Part shown: piece after piece, positions 1-12,100 of the stretch
Layout of the letters: the number at the start of each line of letters is the position of its first letter
Position numbering within the stretch: position 1 is the stretch's first letter
NCBI GenBank assembly: GCA_019915135.1
Contig: JAHLMK010000020.1
Span: forward strand, 496,001-560,000
DNA: 64,000 bases
Direction of reading: 5' to 3'
DNA from: Strobilurus pachycystidiatus
Lineage: Eukaryota > Basidiomycota > Agaricomycetes > Agaricales > Physalacriaceae
Notes under the pieces: generated by a model
What the model was told of the DNA's origin: nothing
The model's database searches: none
The model's input: only the letters and a program-made list of their open reading frames with translations
Position numbers and translations under genes: made by a program

Positions 1-2160
1 ACAAAGCTACAGCTGCCAGACGGACACCAGGCATCAAAATCAAGCTTCCATCCAAGTACACCATCGACAACATCGTCGCGGGCCTCAGGAAGGAGCTCAA
101 GATCACGTTCGAGCCCGATCCCTGGCAGTCGCAGACCATCCAGCGCATCCTCCAGGGGTACGACTCTATCGTATGCGCCGGCACTGGGTATGGCAAGAAC
201 CTGATCTTTGAAGGCCTTGCCGCGCTTGGAGGCAAAGGCAAATGTGTTGTCATCATTTGTCCTTTGAAAGCACTGGAACGCGACCAGGTATGGAATTTCT
301 GTGTCCAGTTCAATTTACGTGGCTAACCCTCAGATTCAGGAAAAGCAGGCACGGGCGAAGGGCTTGAATGCCATCGCCGTCAACGAGAACACGAAAAAGA
401 CCCCCGCCTTAAGGACGAATGTGCGGACACGCGCTCAGGTCGTCTATGTCTCTCCCGAGATGGCGCTTTCAGATACCTTCAAGAAAATCTGGACTGACTC
501 GACGTTTCGCAAGCGGCTAACTGCCGTTATCATTGACGAGGCTCATTGTGTTGATGAATGGGGCAGCGACGACTTTCGCCCTGAATACCGTGAGCTCGAT
601 CAGCTTCGCGGGTATACTGGCTATGAGATTCCCTTCGTGGCATGTACTGCCACCGCGCAGACGTCGACTTTTGATGTTTTATGGGATACCCTCGGCTATG
701 GCAACCGTCCGTTCTGGGGCATCGACGTTGGTGCTGACCGCCCTAATCTCTTGTTCATCGCCCGTGTCCTCGAGAATCCCAGCAACCCTGTCCTCGATCT
801 CCTCACCCTCCTGCCGCCCATCCTTGATGCTAATACAAAGCTTGAGGACATCGACAAGGGGATCGTCTAAATTGACTCCGAGACCTCCTGTCGCGAAATC
901 TGTCAGGCCTTGCGTAAATGCCTTCCTCCCCATCTCCGTTCTGCCGTCCAACCCTTCTCTGCCAGCAACTCGGAGCTTTCCAAGGAGCAGTTCTGGGACG
1001 GCTTCAGCGAAGGGAAGATTCGTATTCTGATAGCCACAGACGCTGCCGGAATGGGATGTAACGTCCCGAACATCAAGTTCTCTGTCATTCTAGGTTGTCC
1101 AAAGTCCTTCTCTGTCGTAGCTCAGCGATGGGGTCGCGCCGGCCGCAATCGTACAGTCCCTGGCGTGTGTCTTCTCCTTGTTCCAGCCTGGTGCTTTGAG
1201 CCGAAGTCCGCACCGGCCAACCCAGCCCTCGCCCGCCTCAAAGGCAAATCCACAGAAGAGCCGAAAGACAATGTAGTCAAGCGTGCTAAGCTTGATCCGA
1301 CTCTGAAGCAGTTCATCAATCTCTCTGATGACGGTAAGTGATTTTCATTCACTCTCAATTCACTTTGTCTTAGCCTTTTACTAGACTGCTGCCATGAGTT
1401 CCTGCAAACTACATTCCGCCCATCCACTGAATTGACCATCCGGACGAGCCTCACTAACAATGCCAGTACACGTTCAGGGAAGCGCGCTCAAGCATCCGAG
1501 CTGGAGATGACTTGGACCGTCTTGGATTTACCAGACCGGCGTGCCATTGTGACGCGTTGCTGTCATCTGTGCAATCCCAATCTATGCGTGCCATTTAAGG
1601 CGTCAGATCGTCATGATTCCCGACTCTTCACTTTTGCGGACGACTTCATTTTCCCTGTCGTTCCCGTCTCTGCTCTCGCACCGGCCGAGCCTACCCGGCC
1701 ATCCTCTCAACTTTCCAACATCTCTCAGACATCGGTCGCCTCTCCTGGGACCGGCTTCAAACCTCCCGGTGGCCGTTACTCTTTACCAAAAGAGGCTCGC
1801 GAGGCCTTCCGTGCCGATATGATCAGCTGGCGAGAACAGCGACATCAAAGGCGTGGTGGAGGGGATTTTCTTTCTAGTCAGGTCGGGTTGCCGCCTGCTG
1901 TTCTCGACAAGTTTGTCGAGAACTGCCACCGATTTGTCAAGTTTCGTCAGGTCGATGTCAATCTCATCAGACGTGTGCTTCGTTGGGATACAGCTTCTGA
2001 CCTGGACCTCCATGAGGTTGTCGATGTCATCTCAGCATGGCGAGACACCCTGAACATCCAGCGTACCCCTCACTCTCAGCGTCGTTCAGCCAAACGACCG
2101 CGGACTGGACAAGAAAACCAACTCTTGCCCGTAGTGCTGAGGGGTCTCGGTACGTCGTAG
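1..2160 (+). pseudogene. RecQ-family DNA helicase, 5' partial, internal stop
   Basis: An ATP-dependent superfamily 2 helicase of the RecQ type, presumably nuclear. The exon at 3-287 carries a Walker A-like motif AGTGYGKN, the exon at 334-1333 the DEAH box (IDEAHCVDEWG) and motif VI (QRWGRAGRNR), and the exon at 1385-2160 a Cys-rich CCHLCNPNLC segment and a basic tail. Introns are 288-333 and 1334-1384; both joins keep the frame. An in-frame TAA at 868-870 lies between the two RecA-like lobes, with reading open and conserved on both sides (GIV, stop, IDSE), so this copy is probably dead or read through. Walker A ends in GKN where GKS or GKT is usual. The start lies upstream of the window. RecQ genes of this style are multicopy and often subtelomeric or mobile in basidiomycetes (family knowledge). 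The family is secure; activity is doubtful. Confidence 0.85.
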
Positions 2161-2768
2161 AATGGCTGGTGAGGGCACGCACAATATGTGCACATGTGGT
2201 AACTTCGGCAAAGTTGTAGTCGACGTCGTTTTCTGGTGGTGGAGTGGCATACTCCGAGATTCCGATTGATTTGAAGTACAGTTGATGGGAAATTGCAATT
2301 GAAGCGGAACAGTCCCCTATATATGACTGATAAACATGGGGATTGTAATCGTATGGGTGGGCATTTACCATTCGGAAATTCGGTATGTCGGTGGGCACCA
2401 ATAGAGTCATACAAGCAATGACGAGAGTCGCTAGAGGAAGAACAATGCTTCGCGAAGTACGCTAACATACAATTGTTACTCTGAGGCAGCAAATGAGAGG
2501 ATTAGACACAACGTACAGGATGAGGGGTGCGATGCCAAGGTCTCGCACAGAACGCATCTGTAGATATACATAACTCGGCGTTGTGAGAAGCCATGGTATT
2601 GTCGTTCTCGTCACCAAAAAGTTTCCAAGGCAAGCGTTGAGTGGCGGTTCAAATGCAAGCTGTGGGCCGGGTGATCCCCGGACCGATCATTACTGTCACC
2701 TGTCATCGTCACTGGTCGCCTTTGTTTCTTTTGCTTCTTTGAACTTTCCGACCTTTGAGTCCACGGCC
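2161..2768. other. No assignable gene
   Basis: Short overlapping reading frames occur on the minus strand (2027-2492), but they overlap the helicase tail and show no recognisable motif. I see no convincing gene, repeat or RNA here. The last part may include the 5' leader of the next gene. Confidence 0.4.
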
Positions 2769-3263
2769 ATGATGAAAGTCAGCGAATGGCCTGACGAGTC
2801 TCGGCTGCGTACTCCATCTTCATCCTTCTTTCATCTCCGCGAACGCACCTACCGTCTCGACGAAGCGCAAACGCGACAAGCGGTTGGACTCGGCGCGCCA
2901 ACGTTATCGAGTTCTCAAAAACTCACGCCCTGGAGTTTCTCTTCCTCATCCACCGGGCCCTATTAGGACAGCGCGTCGGCGAGTGGCGGCACCTGGTCAG
3001 TGGCTCGTCACTTTCTGTCTTGAGATCGCGCTTGACCCATGATGCAGCCCCCTGGGGCCCTATGTTACTCGAGTTCGTACCAGAGACGAAGAGGAGGGTC
3101 TCAAGACCTCAACCGCCACCAACGAATACAGAAATGTCCTTGACAATCCGCGTACTCAGAAGTCAAGGTCATCCAAATCAACACCTCAGCTCTACACAAC
3201 AGCACGACGGCCGCGTAAGATATTATATCACCCACGCCTTCCCTTTGACTCACCTGTGCGTAG

Positions 3264-4950
3264 ACAACCCTCTGACCCAACGCAGTAGACCGCCACTTTC
3301 TGCCGACTCGGACGCTCGCATCGAAGATGATTGCAATATGGATGTATCAGATGACGGGCGTAAATCTGGTTGATCTTTCCCTTCTGACATCTTGCTTTGG
3401 TTAATTCCTCTTGTAGATTCTGTCGTCGAAGACGACAGTGATACTTCGATGAGCGCAGATTCCCTGATCGGTACTTTCATGCCTCCCTCGCAGTTTGTGT
3501 CAACATCTCACGGATACGCGTATCAGATGTGGAAGCTGATGAAGATGCCTCAAACATGCGTGTGGATATCATGTCTGATGAAATAAATGAAGATTCTGGT
3601 ACGCGAAGTTTGATATCTTCTTGCAGTGATATTTGGGAAACTGATCAGTGTGGAACGCTGCAGACGAGGCGGAAAGTCCCACTCACTCACACATGGTTCA
3701 CGACGTGACCGGAGCAGTCGATATTGATGCCATAGTAGGCGAGCTAGGCAGGGAGAATGACGGACCACACACCTCTGGTACGTCGCTCACTTTATGTATA
3801 AGCGGCGCGAATAATCAACAACATCACCTGAAAGTCGCCAGTTCCAGTTGGAGCCCAGAGCCAGAAAGAGAGGCTTCCATCGGCAATGACTCTGGTACGT
3901 CTTCATCGATGACCCGTTGACTTTCTCTCATTCAATCTGCAGAAGGTTACGTTGGCCCTGCAGTAGACATTGATGAAGCCGTCAATGCGATGGGATACGA
4001 AGTGGACGATCATCAGGGCGTCAGGGATGTCGACGAGGAGGACAGTCGTTTCGGCCCTGCGATAAACTTTGATGAAGTGGGTGAGAAACAAGACGTTTTA
4101 GTCAGTGATGAAGAAAGGGATGATACGCAGCCCATTCACGATGCTTTCGACGGACGACGGAACTCTACAGCAGACTTCGAAATTGGCCAAGCTTCCTCTT
4201 CGACCTGTCTTGGACCTCCCATCGACATCGACGAAGCGGTAGCAGCGCTTTCATCAGGTCTGTGGCCCGCATGTCTATCATTGTATCGTTGTTAAGTCGA
4301 TGCCAAATTCCCGCAGAAACTTCCCAATACGAGGCTGACCGTGACGACGGGGACCGCCCTTTGCCGCCTGTCCCAAACGAACAAAACCACGATCCAATCT
4401 TGGAACCATCTATGGTAGGAGGTGAGTCTTGTCACCACTACTCGCAGCCGTCATCATCTAATGTTTGGGAAATTTAACAGATCATACAAGCCCCAATGTC
4501 GATATAGATACTGTCGCGGGAACGATTGATTCGAGGCAACCTGCCTCCTTAGTCGATGGGCGCGACAACAATCCGCAATACAGATACCCGTATTGTGGTG
4601 AGCATTTGACACCCGTCCTTCAGATTCCAGCTCTCACACAGCGATGCTTCCTTCTAGACGATACCAGCGCAATCGTCGATATAGATGCCATTGTAGAATC
4701 GATGGATCTGAAGCAAGTCATCGGGAAGCAAGTCATCGGCCGTCACAGGAATCCGACCTACGATGACGGGATGCATTCTGGTATGCATTTTCAAGTCGAG
4801 TTTCAGTCCTTACCCGTGATCTCACCTCGTGTTGATCCATAGATTGTTCGGCTGAAAACAGTCGTCTTGGGCAGGACAAGTCTGACGACCACGATATGGT
4901 TGATACAGGCCCTCAACAAGAGGGTTCATTCGGGGCGGAGCAAGGTCCAG
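3264..4950 (+). repeat. Tandem array of phase-1/phase-1 exons
   Basis: Ten consecutive exons of 96, 54, 72, 129, 60, 315, 105, 117, 123 and 108 bp are all multiples of three, and all their borders fall after the first base of a codon. Exons commonly end TCTG or similar just before a GTAC, GTAT or GTGAG donor. V-D-I-D-like cores occur near 3718, 3965, 4061, 4220, 4499 and 4675, and continue in the next exon near 5038, 5119 and 5229. The pattern suggests growth by duplication of exon plus intron units. Confidence 0.7.
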
Positions 4951-6104
4951 GTGGGTTCTGGCACCGCACAATGCCTCTGTTTTTGTTAGACTTCAAACCT
5001 GATGTGACTTTCCAGGTTCAGCTGAATTTGGACAAGTAATTGATATAGACATGTTGTGTGGGGACCTAGACGTCTCTGGACACGAAGAATGCGACGGAGT
5101 ACCCGAAATTGGGCGAGTTGTTGATATTGATATGGCCGTTGGCGCTGGCGCTGAGAGCGAAGCTGACGCTGGACAAGAGCAGGCCGAAACGATTCCAATT
5201 GCTCACATGTCGTCCAGATGTTTCCAGCATTGACATAGATATGAATGCTGATAACATGGAAAGAGTGCAAGAGGGCTATAACACTGGAGTTGGGAACCAC
5301 GGGATGGGGGAATCCCAGTACCGTCTAGGACTGCATAAAACCAATGGCCGCGTACAATTCAAGCCACTCGTAGAGGAGGAATACGAAGACTTCTCTGAAA
5401 TGCTACATGGGATGGATGTCGACCATGGTGAGTGCGATCAGAGCGCCCCACTTCGTTTTGTCTCAACAACTCGCTTTCGCTGTAGATTTGTCCGATTCAT
5501 CGGATGACGATGAGCCACAGGCCCGTCCAGTCAACCAGCAACGTCCGTTACGTCCGCCCTCGCCTCAAACGATAGCCCGAGTTCGAGAGCCTCTGAACAT
5601 CAACAGTCGAATCGATCGTCCAGGCCGAACGCTCCTCCGTCTCGCTTTCCAGCACCTCAGCCTCAGCCTCAGCGTGTGCCTCGACAGCGTCTCCAGACCG
5701 GCACAGCCGACCCTCCCACTCCTCCCTCTCGCCCACCTAGGCCTGCATTTCGGCAGCAGCAGAGTCGCACACAGGCCGATAGAGCCTATCACCACAATCC
5801 TCCCTCTCGCCCTGCAATAGTCCCGGAGCCTGCCTCGCAGCAAATCGGCGGAGTCAATTCTCACGCTCGTTCAACGCAAGTATACCCAGCGGTAGTATCA
5901 CAGCCTGCATCTCACAAACATCAGAGTCGCGCTCAGCCCGGTGTCAGTCCTCCTGCTCCATCGCGTTCCACCCAAGTGCCATCCGCTGCTGTACCCGAGC
6001 CTACACACAGACAGCAGAGCCGGCCTCGTCCATTTCGCTCTGCTCAAATCCATTCTGTGGCAGTTCCTCAGACTGTACCTCGAGAGCAAGCTCATCCCCA
6101 GCCC

Positions 6105-6386
6105 ACGTCTCAGCCAGCACCCGCAGCCAACACACCTAACGCGCCGAGTCGTCTCAAACCAAACGAAGTCAATCTCCCCCCACACACCCACGCTCCTCCT
6201 CGCTCGGCCCACACTCGCCCTGCGCCCCAACCTCGTCCCCAGATCACGTCTCAGCCAGCACCCGCAGCCAACACCCCTAACGTGCTGAGTCGTCTTAGAC
6301 CCAATGAAGTTGATACCCCCCCCCCAACACACACACGCGCTCCTCCTCGTTCTGTCCACACTCGCCCTGCGCCTCAACAGCAGAGT
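6105..6386 (+). repeat. 141-bp tandem repeat in Pro-rich coding exon
   Basis: Two adjacent, imperfect 141-bp copies start at 6105 and 6246 (47 codons each). Both encode TSQPAPAANTPN, then SRL, PNEV and an HTRPAP segment. The unit length preserves the frame, so the duplication itself does not break the gene. Confidence 0.75.
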
Positions 6387-7742
6387 CATGTCCAGACCGC
6401 CTCTCTACAAACTCGCCCTCTTGCTACCAATCCTCCTCCTCCTGGCACGGCAGCGGTACGGCCCAGAGAGGATATCCATGCCTCTAAACGGAAATCAATT
6501 CGTGTCGGCAATGCTGATGCTGGGAAACGCCTAGTGTGTATAAATCTGTACCATCAATTGATCTGACTCTGACTCTCATCAGAGTGTGGTCGCTCGCGAA
6601 GACAAATCTCCGCTCTTGAAGTTGAAGGTAAGAATCAGAAGAGATCAGCCCTAGTCTTTCGGACTGAAGATTGTGCTTGTTTTCCAGGAAGCTGTCCGTG
6701 TCTTCTTGGCTGCAGTTCCTGAGTCGGAGGCGACTCGGAGCGCAACTCTCGTCAAAGATTATAACGAGAATCCTATACCGGCCCTCGGTCCTTACGAGGG
6801 CGAACTTGAATACGACCTGCTTGGTGACATTGGGTCCCTTTGGAATCGCCAAGTCATCAAGCTTACCCTCAATCTGGCCTACAAGGATGATGAGATCTCC
6901 AAATTGGTGTTTACGCCAGAGGATCTACTCCATACCTTGAAGACAAACTATCGGCATCGTCGCAGCAAGTTCCGGGAAGCGCTGCGCAATGTCCAACCAG
7001 ACCCCGTGAAGGTGGAGGAGCGAAAACTGAAGAGTAACCGAGCTAATAGGCGCGCCAAAGTAAACATTCGTTCTCTCCTTTCCTCCGACTTTACTCAAGC
7101 ATCTCAAAGAGACATGCTAGCCGACAGAAAGGACTATGGTGTTACCACGAAGCGGATGAATCTGTTGCCAAGAACTATGGTCTACTACAATCCATGGATT
7201 CGACTGTGCATAGCAATGACGATTGCACTACCCGAGGCGTTTACGTCGCCCGACATCCCGTATGGCGGAGCAAGCATGTCATTGTTCAAGATTTCTTCAG
7301 AATTCCCGATGTTTTAGCAGTCTCTAGACGTTTTCGTGCCAATGGCTGCCAACATCGCAAGCCCGGTCAATTGCCCGGTATTCGCATTCATTCCGACACG
7401 GTTAATATACATGCCATCGCTCCGGCTGGACTTCCCCGCAACATGTATGATGAAGATTGGCTGAGGGGTCTCGCAAAGGACGATCCGATGGCCTATGCAG
7501 ACTTAAATGTGCAACCCGCCATTGAATGGGAGGATTTGAAATTCTCCGATACTGTTCACCGGTAGGCCTCTCCCCATTCGTTGCTGGTTCTGTCTTACAG
7601 ACGATTTAGGTTGGTTGATCGCATCAAGTTTTCGGTAATCGGGGTTGCACGTAGCATTGGGATGTGAGATAGGTGTATCGGATGGACAGTACTTAATTAG
7701 TAATTTTCTGGTCATACACAAAAACGACTGATGAGGATCTGT

Positions 7743-8308
7743 TTATCCCTCGAGAATCCCATAAGACGTGCTTAAAGGTCCAAAGGGCGGGACAACGAGT
7801 CCAAGAACGTTTACCATCATCGTCAAGCTCAGCTCTCGTCCTTGTACGCCCGAGATCAGAACCCGCCAATGGAAACTACGCGATTCCACATTGTTGTTCA
7901 AGATGCACATTCCGCCCCCGCCGCGCATGGCGGTCCACGCGCGTCGATATTCCTTCACCAATGTGTAACACAGAGAGTCCGGTCTTCAAACCATACTCGG
8001 TACGCCAACCTCTGGGTCAACGGCAATCCCGGGCCATCTGAAGTGACTTCAAAGCTCAAGTGAGTCGGCGGCGTCGGCGACCGCCAGTCATATGCATAGG
8101 CATGGTAGTCCTGCGGCTGAGTGGAGGAAGTGTAGGGTGAAGGATTGGTCTCGGGAGGATAAGCATAGTAATACGTCTGGGGACCCTTGAGAGTTTCCGG
8201 GGAGTGGTCCTACCGTTAAAACAAGGGAAGAGGGTACGCTTAGCCGATGAGTTCTCATGAAAAAAGGAGAAAACTTACGGCTTGCGCAGAGTACGACGAG
8301 AACGACAT
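7743..8308 (-). CDS. Small hypothetical gene, Tyr/Pro-rich N-terminus
   Basis: Function not recognised. A first exon 8279-8308 (MSFSSYSAQA) is followed by an intron 8210-8278 with a strong GTAAGT donor. Exon 2 begins at 8209 and encodes a Tyr/Pro-rich stretch (GPQTYYYAYPPET, then YAYDWRSPTPPTHLSFE). The final segment, down to a stop at 7743, reads YRRAWTAMRGGGGMCILN and continues with SRSFHWRVLISG. The join between exon 2 and the last segment, around 7962-8010, is unresolved because the frame changes there; a second intron is likely. The minus-strand sequence upstream of the ATG has a TATATCA stretch that could serve as a TATA element. Most confident part: the first intron. Alternative: a decayed gene. 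Confidence 0.45.
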
Positions 8309-9161
8309 GGGTGATACGACAGGGAAGGTGAAGAGAACAAGACAGCGAAAAATGACTTGGGTAGACTTGATATAGAGACAGGGAAGCGGATGCCAAGCGT
8401 GGAGGAAAGGACGAGATAAAGAGGGGCCAGTACGTCCGTCCGTCGTGATCCTGTCGTGATCTATGCCTGTCGTTCTGCTTACCCGCCCAATTCATTCCAG
8501 CCGCTATCCACGTCGGGGGACCCAATAGTCTCAGCCGTCCCGCGGCGAACGCTTGACGTTGACATTGATCGTCATTGTGGACATGGCCGCCAACCACGAA
8601 TTGTCTTGTGTGATGGCTCTCCGTTATACTCTCAGACTCCGACAGAGCTGTCTGTAACACTGATATTTACTTAGGTGGGCCAGCGTACAGCGTTCCGTCC
8701 ATCTGCGACAATGTTGTGGGCGCTGGGTGACTGCTGCAAGTCCTTGAGAAGACCCTTCCTACGGCCCGTGTATGCTTACTGTTACTACCTACGGTGACTT
8801 TGATCTTGATATCCGAGTCCGGACGCTACAATGGACGTCTCGTCCTTGCTGTCGAAACACATCTATTCGGGTTGATTGCACACTGTATGGTGCCCCGCGA
8901 GCATCCATGGACCTTGTATTGTCGGTAAGCCAGCGTTCCTCGTGTAAACGCCCTTGGACCTGATTCCCATTCGTACCCTGGCGCTATAGTCTCCCTACTT
9001 TCTCATGTTTCAGTAGTCAACATACAACGCCTTGCCCGGTTCAGCAATGTTTGAACGTGTTTGAATGGTCTCAAACGCGGGCAAGGTTATAGACTTTGAG
9101 TGTTCAAACTTGGTATAGAGGCACTGCTATCTAACGCATAGTTTACCTCGCTGTACACGTT
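8309..9161. other. Intergenic, imperfect inverted repeat
   Basis: No gene is recognised. Around 9028-9096 the sequence carries CTTGCCCG and later CGGGCAAG, with several TTTGAA/TTCAAA words between and after them, so a stem-loop is possible. This could be a small decayed element. Confidence 0.35.
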
Positions 9162-12100
9162 TCAACCAATCCTCCCAGCCTCAAATATCCTTCCAGCCTC
9201 GAACATAGCACGCGATCCTTCAAACCACTTTTCTCGGTGTTCTTTGTAGCATTTTGACACTACTTGGAAAAAGCATTGACGATGCTGGAGGGCATACCGA
9301 TCAGCCTCTAGATCCTGTTGAATGGTAGGCCAGGAATCATTGATGGACATTGCGCCATCGCTCAAGGCTTCGCCTAATGCCAAGAAAATCTACAAACAGT
9401 GACGGTCAATGAGTCGACGTCTCAGAGACGACAAAACGTACGAGAGTGTGTCCCAAGGCAACCACATTAAGATCGTAGCCATGAAGTGGCGGCACGTCAA
9501 ACGGACCCGGTGCACGCCCGGAGAATACCAGAGCCGCTATGGTACTTGGCAACAGTCCCCCGTTCAGCTCCAAGGAGTTGACGCTGAATGTCGCCATCTC
9601 CTTCACCATTCGTTCGACTGCGGCGGGTTCCTCTTGTTTCATCTTGCGCACACCGAGGCGACTGACCTGGCGAGCCAAGGCGAATCCTGTTGGCGTAACC
9701 CAATCGGATAAAGCCTCGCAGAATGTGGTGTCGAGCCTTTGCAAAATGATAGTTTGGAATTGCCGGCTTACGAGCAGTTGGGACTGCATGCGACTGTCAT
9801 CCCGAACTGCGACAGCCCCCGGCACATGCCGGTGCGCAAAGGCCTGCATGACGTGGCGATAAACTCTGGCCTCGCCGGGTACGATCGAATCCCTGCGCAA
9901 AATCAGGTTGATCTTCTTGCCTTTGTAGACGTTTGTAGACGTCCGTTTGGAGAATGGATCAACGAAGATGTAGCTCTCCATTTCCGGTACCTTCGGGTGG
10001 CACTGTAATCCTTTCCCAGTAGCCTTGGACCGACAACCGCGTAGTGCAGTCTCTATCTCCGCCGGACGCACCACCCCAAGATACCGAACCACGGCTAAGC
10101 CAAGCGGTTCGGGTAGCCCCCAATAGGAGTCGTAGTATCGACGAAAGAACTGCTTGGCTCGAGGGCGGCCAAGAACCACCTGGCTTTCGACGATGAAAGT
10201 GTTTCGATTGAAGTTCTCGAAAGATTGGAATTGGAGGAGGGAGGTCTGTTTCGCACGGGGAGGGATGCCACATGTTGAGAACAAAGCTTGAACAAGCATA
10301 GCGCAGAAACTGCTCGAGCCCCGTAACGCCACAGACCGATCTTCCTCTCCTAGGGCACGCGAAGCCAAGAGGAGTGCTGACCGGGGAGAATTGAGTAGTG
10401 CCGCATTACCGGGCTGCCCAAACAGAGTAGGAAGTGCAACATCGTCGACGAAGTCCTTCAGGCTGATTGCCTCCATCATGGCAATGATGGGCCCAGACCT
10501 GTGGGTATTGCCGTTGCAGAATTGCGACACCAAGGAGTGCAGGCTATCTGTGAGTTGCGAGCATATCAAACTTGCGCGGTCACACAAGGCGATGCAGTCG
10601 ATCCTAGGAATGCAAACATAAGAAGAGGTGAACGACATGTAGCGGCCATCCTTCGACCAAGTAACATATGTGCGTGTCTCAGATTTGATCGATCTGGTAC
10701 ACTCTCTCCAGAGTGCACTAACTCTCGCCATGAGTCCGACGCCTCGAGATGTAAACGCAGCCGAATCCTCTTTGAGAAAACTGTATTGCCGTAGATATTG
10801 AGGAACCATCTACGAGAATGAAAACTTCAAATAACGCACCGCACGACGTTGGGGTACTGGGCTGAAGGTGCATCGGGTTCCGCGAAGTCCTTGATGCCAG
10901 AGAAATCGAATAATGTTGTTTCCTCAGCGTCCAAGGTCGGCTTTCCGTCGTTTCGGGCCGTAGAGTTAGACCCAGATTCTGTCGACACAAGAGGCCATTG
11001 CGGAGAGTCATACGGCGTAGTGTGACCGCCGAGAAATGCAAGATGCACGCGGACAAGACGGCATGTATAGAGCAGATGCTTGACATGGGCCTGGAGGGCG
11101 CTCACTCTGACCCACCCACACGAGGGATCGACGGCAAGAAACATGATGCCCTGCTCAACAGCCGTTGCAACCCGAGGACCTGTCTCCACAGGGTTGGCGA
11201 AGGCGGCGAGCAAAAACTGATGCAGGAAGCCCTGCAGCACTTCGACTGTTGGCGGTTGATCTTCATCGAGAAGTATCAGAAGATTATCAATGACTCCCTT
11301 TTGCGATTCCTGCCAAAGGAAGCAAAGTGGGGAAGGAGGAGGAGCATGCGTGACACGCAAAAAAAGTCCGATGATGCGCACGATGGTTGAAGAATAGGCA
11401 CTCAAGGTGGATTTGGCTAGCGTTCGCAAAGCGCCCTTACTTCTGTCAGGAATGTCAAAGCATGCTACCGAAAGAATTGATCAACCTACCCATGAGTTGC
11501 TAGTATGCGAATCTCTGGAGTTGCAAGCTGCAGACGAGTCTCTCCCTCGTCAAAATACTTTATGACGGCTAACCTTAACAGCGAGAGGAGAATGTCACTG
11601 CGATGACGCGCAGTGGACCACTGGAGCTTGCGTTTGACTTCTTGGTGGGATGGCGGGGGACGGGCCAGAGAGACAATATAGTCGAGGTGGGGTAGCATGT
11701 CCTCACAAGAGGCAAGATAGGATATCCATCCAGCCTTGCTGGCATACGTCGGGATAGCGGTACCCGTAGGATGCACAGAGGGGACCGGCGGCTTTGCGGC
11801 AGCGGTGGCGGTCGCAAAAGGATCATCCAACTGCTGAACTTCGATTGACAGGCCGGAGAGTTGTCGGTTCGTTCCGAAAAGACAGACACCCAGGGTTTTC
11901 TTTACCTTTCGTTTGCCTGCATCTCCACATTGGGACCCCTGCTTCCTACTACCACTCGCATGTTTTGCAAGTCGCGCGTACATTTTATGGCAGAACGGGC
12001 AGATGTAGCGAACGGAAGGGGGGGCTAAGCCAGGGACTGGAAAGGGGACTACTATATGTCGCAACGAGTTCCACAAGTCTTCCACGGTCGGCGCCGTGTT

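Larger units (their letters stand above)
2769..7565 (+). pseudogene. Many-exon gene with V-D-I-D repeat exons and Pro-rich centre
   Basis: Function unknown. Supported exons: 3264-3359, 3417-3470, 3527-3598, 3649-3777, 3835-3894, 3943-4257, 4317-4421, 4481-4597, 4658-4780, 4843-4950, 5016-5427, 5486-6533, 6583-6627, 6688-7565. The first part encodes acidic segments with a recurring (V/I)-D-(I/F)-D motif. The large exon 5486-6533 is Pro/Gln/Ser-rich. The last exon has a charged region and a C-terminus containing LPRNMYDEDWL, which resembles the end of a multicopy orphan family I remember from Agaricomycetes. Three frame breaks are seen: exon 5016-5427 is one base out of phase, one base seems missing near 5568, and another break lies near 7149 (GVTT then EADES). 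Either the gene is decayed or the assembly has indels. Exons before 3264 are unresolved; the ATG at 2769 is only a candidate. Confidence 0.65.
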
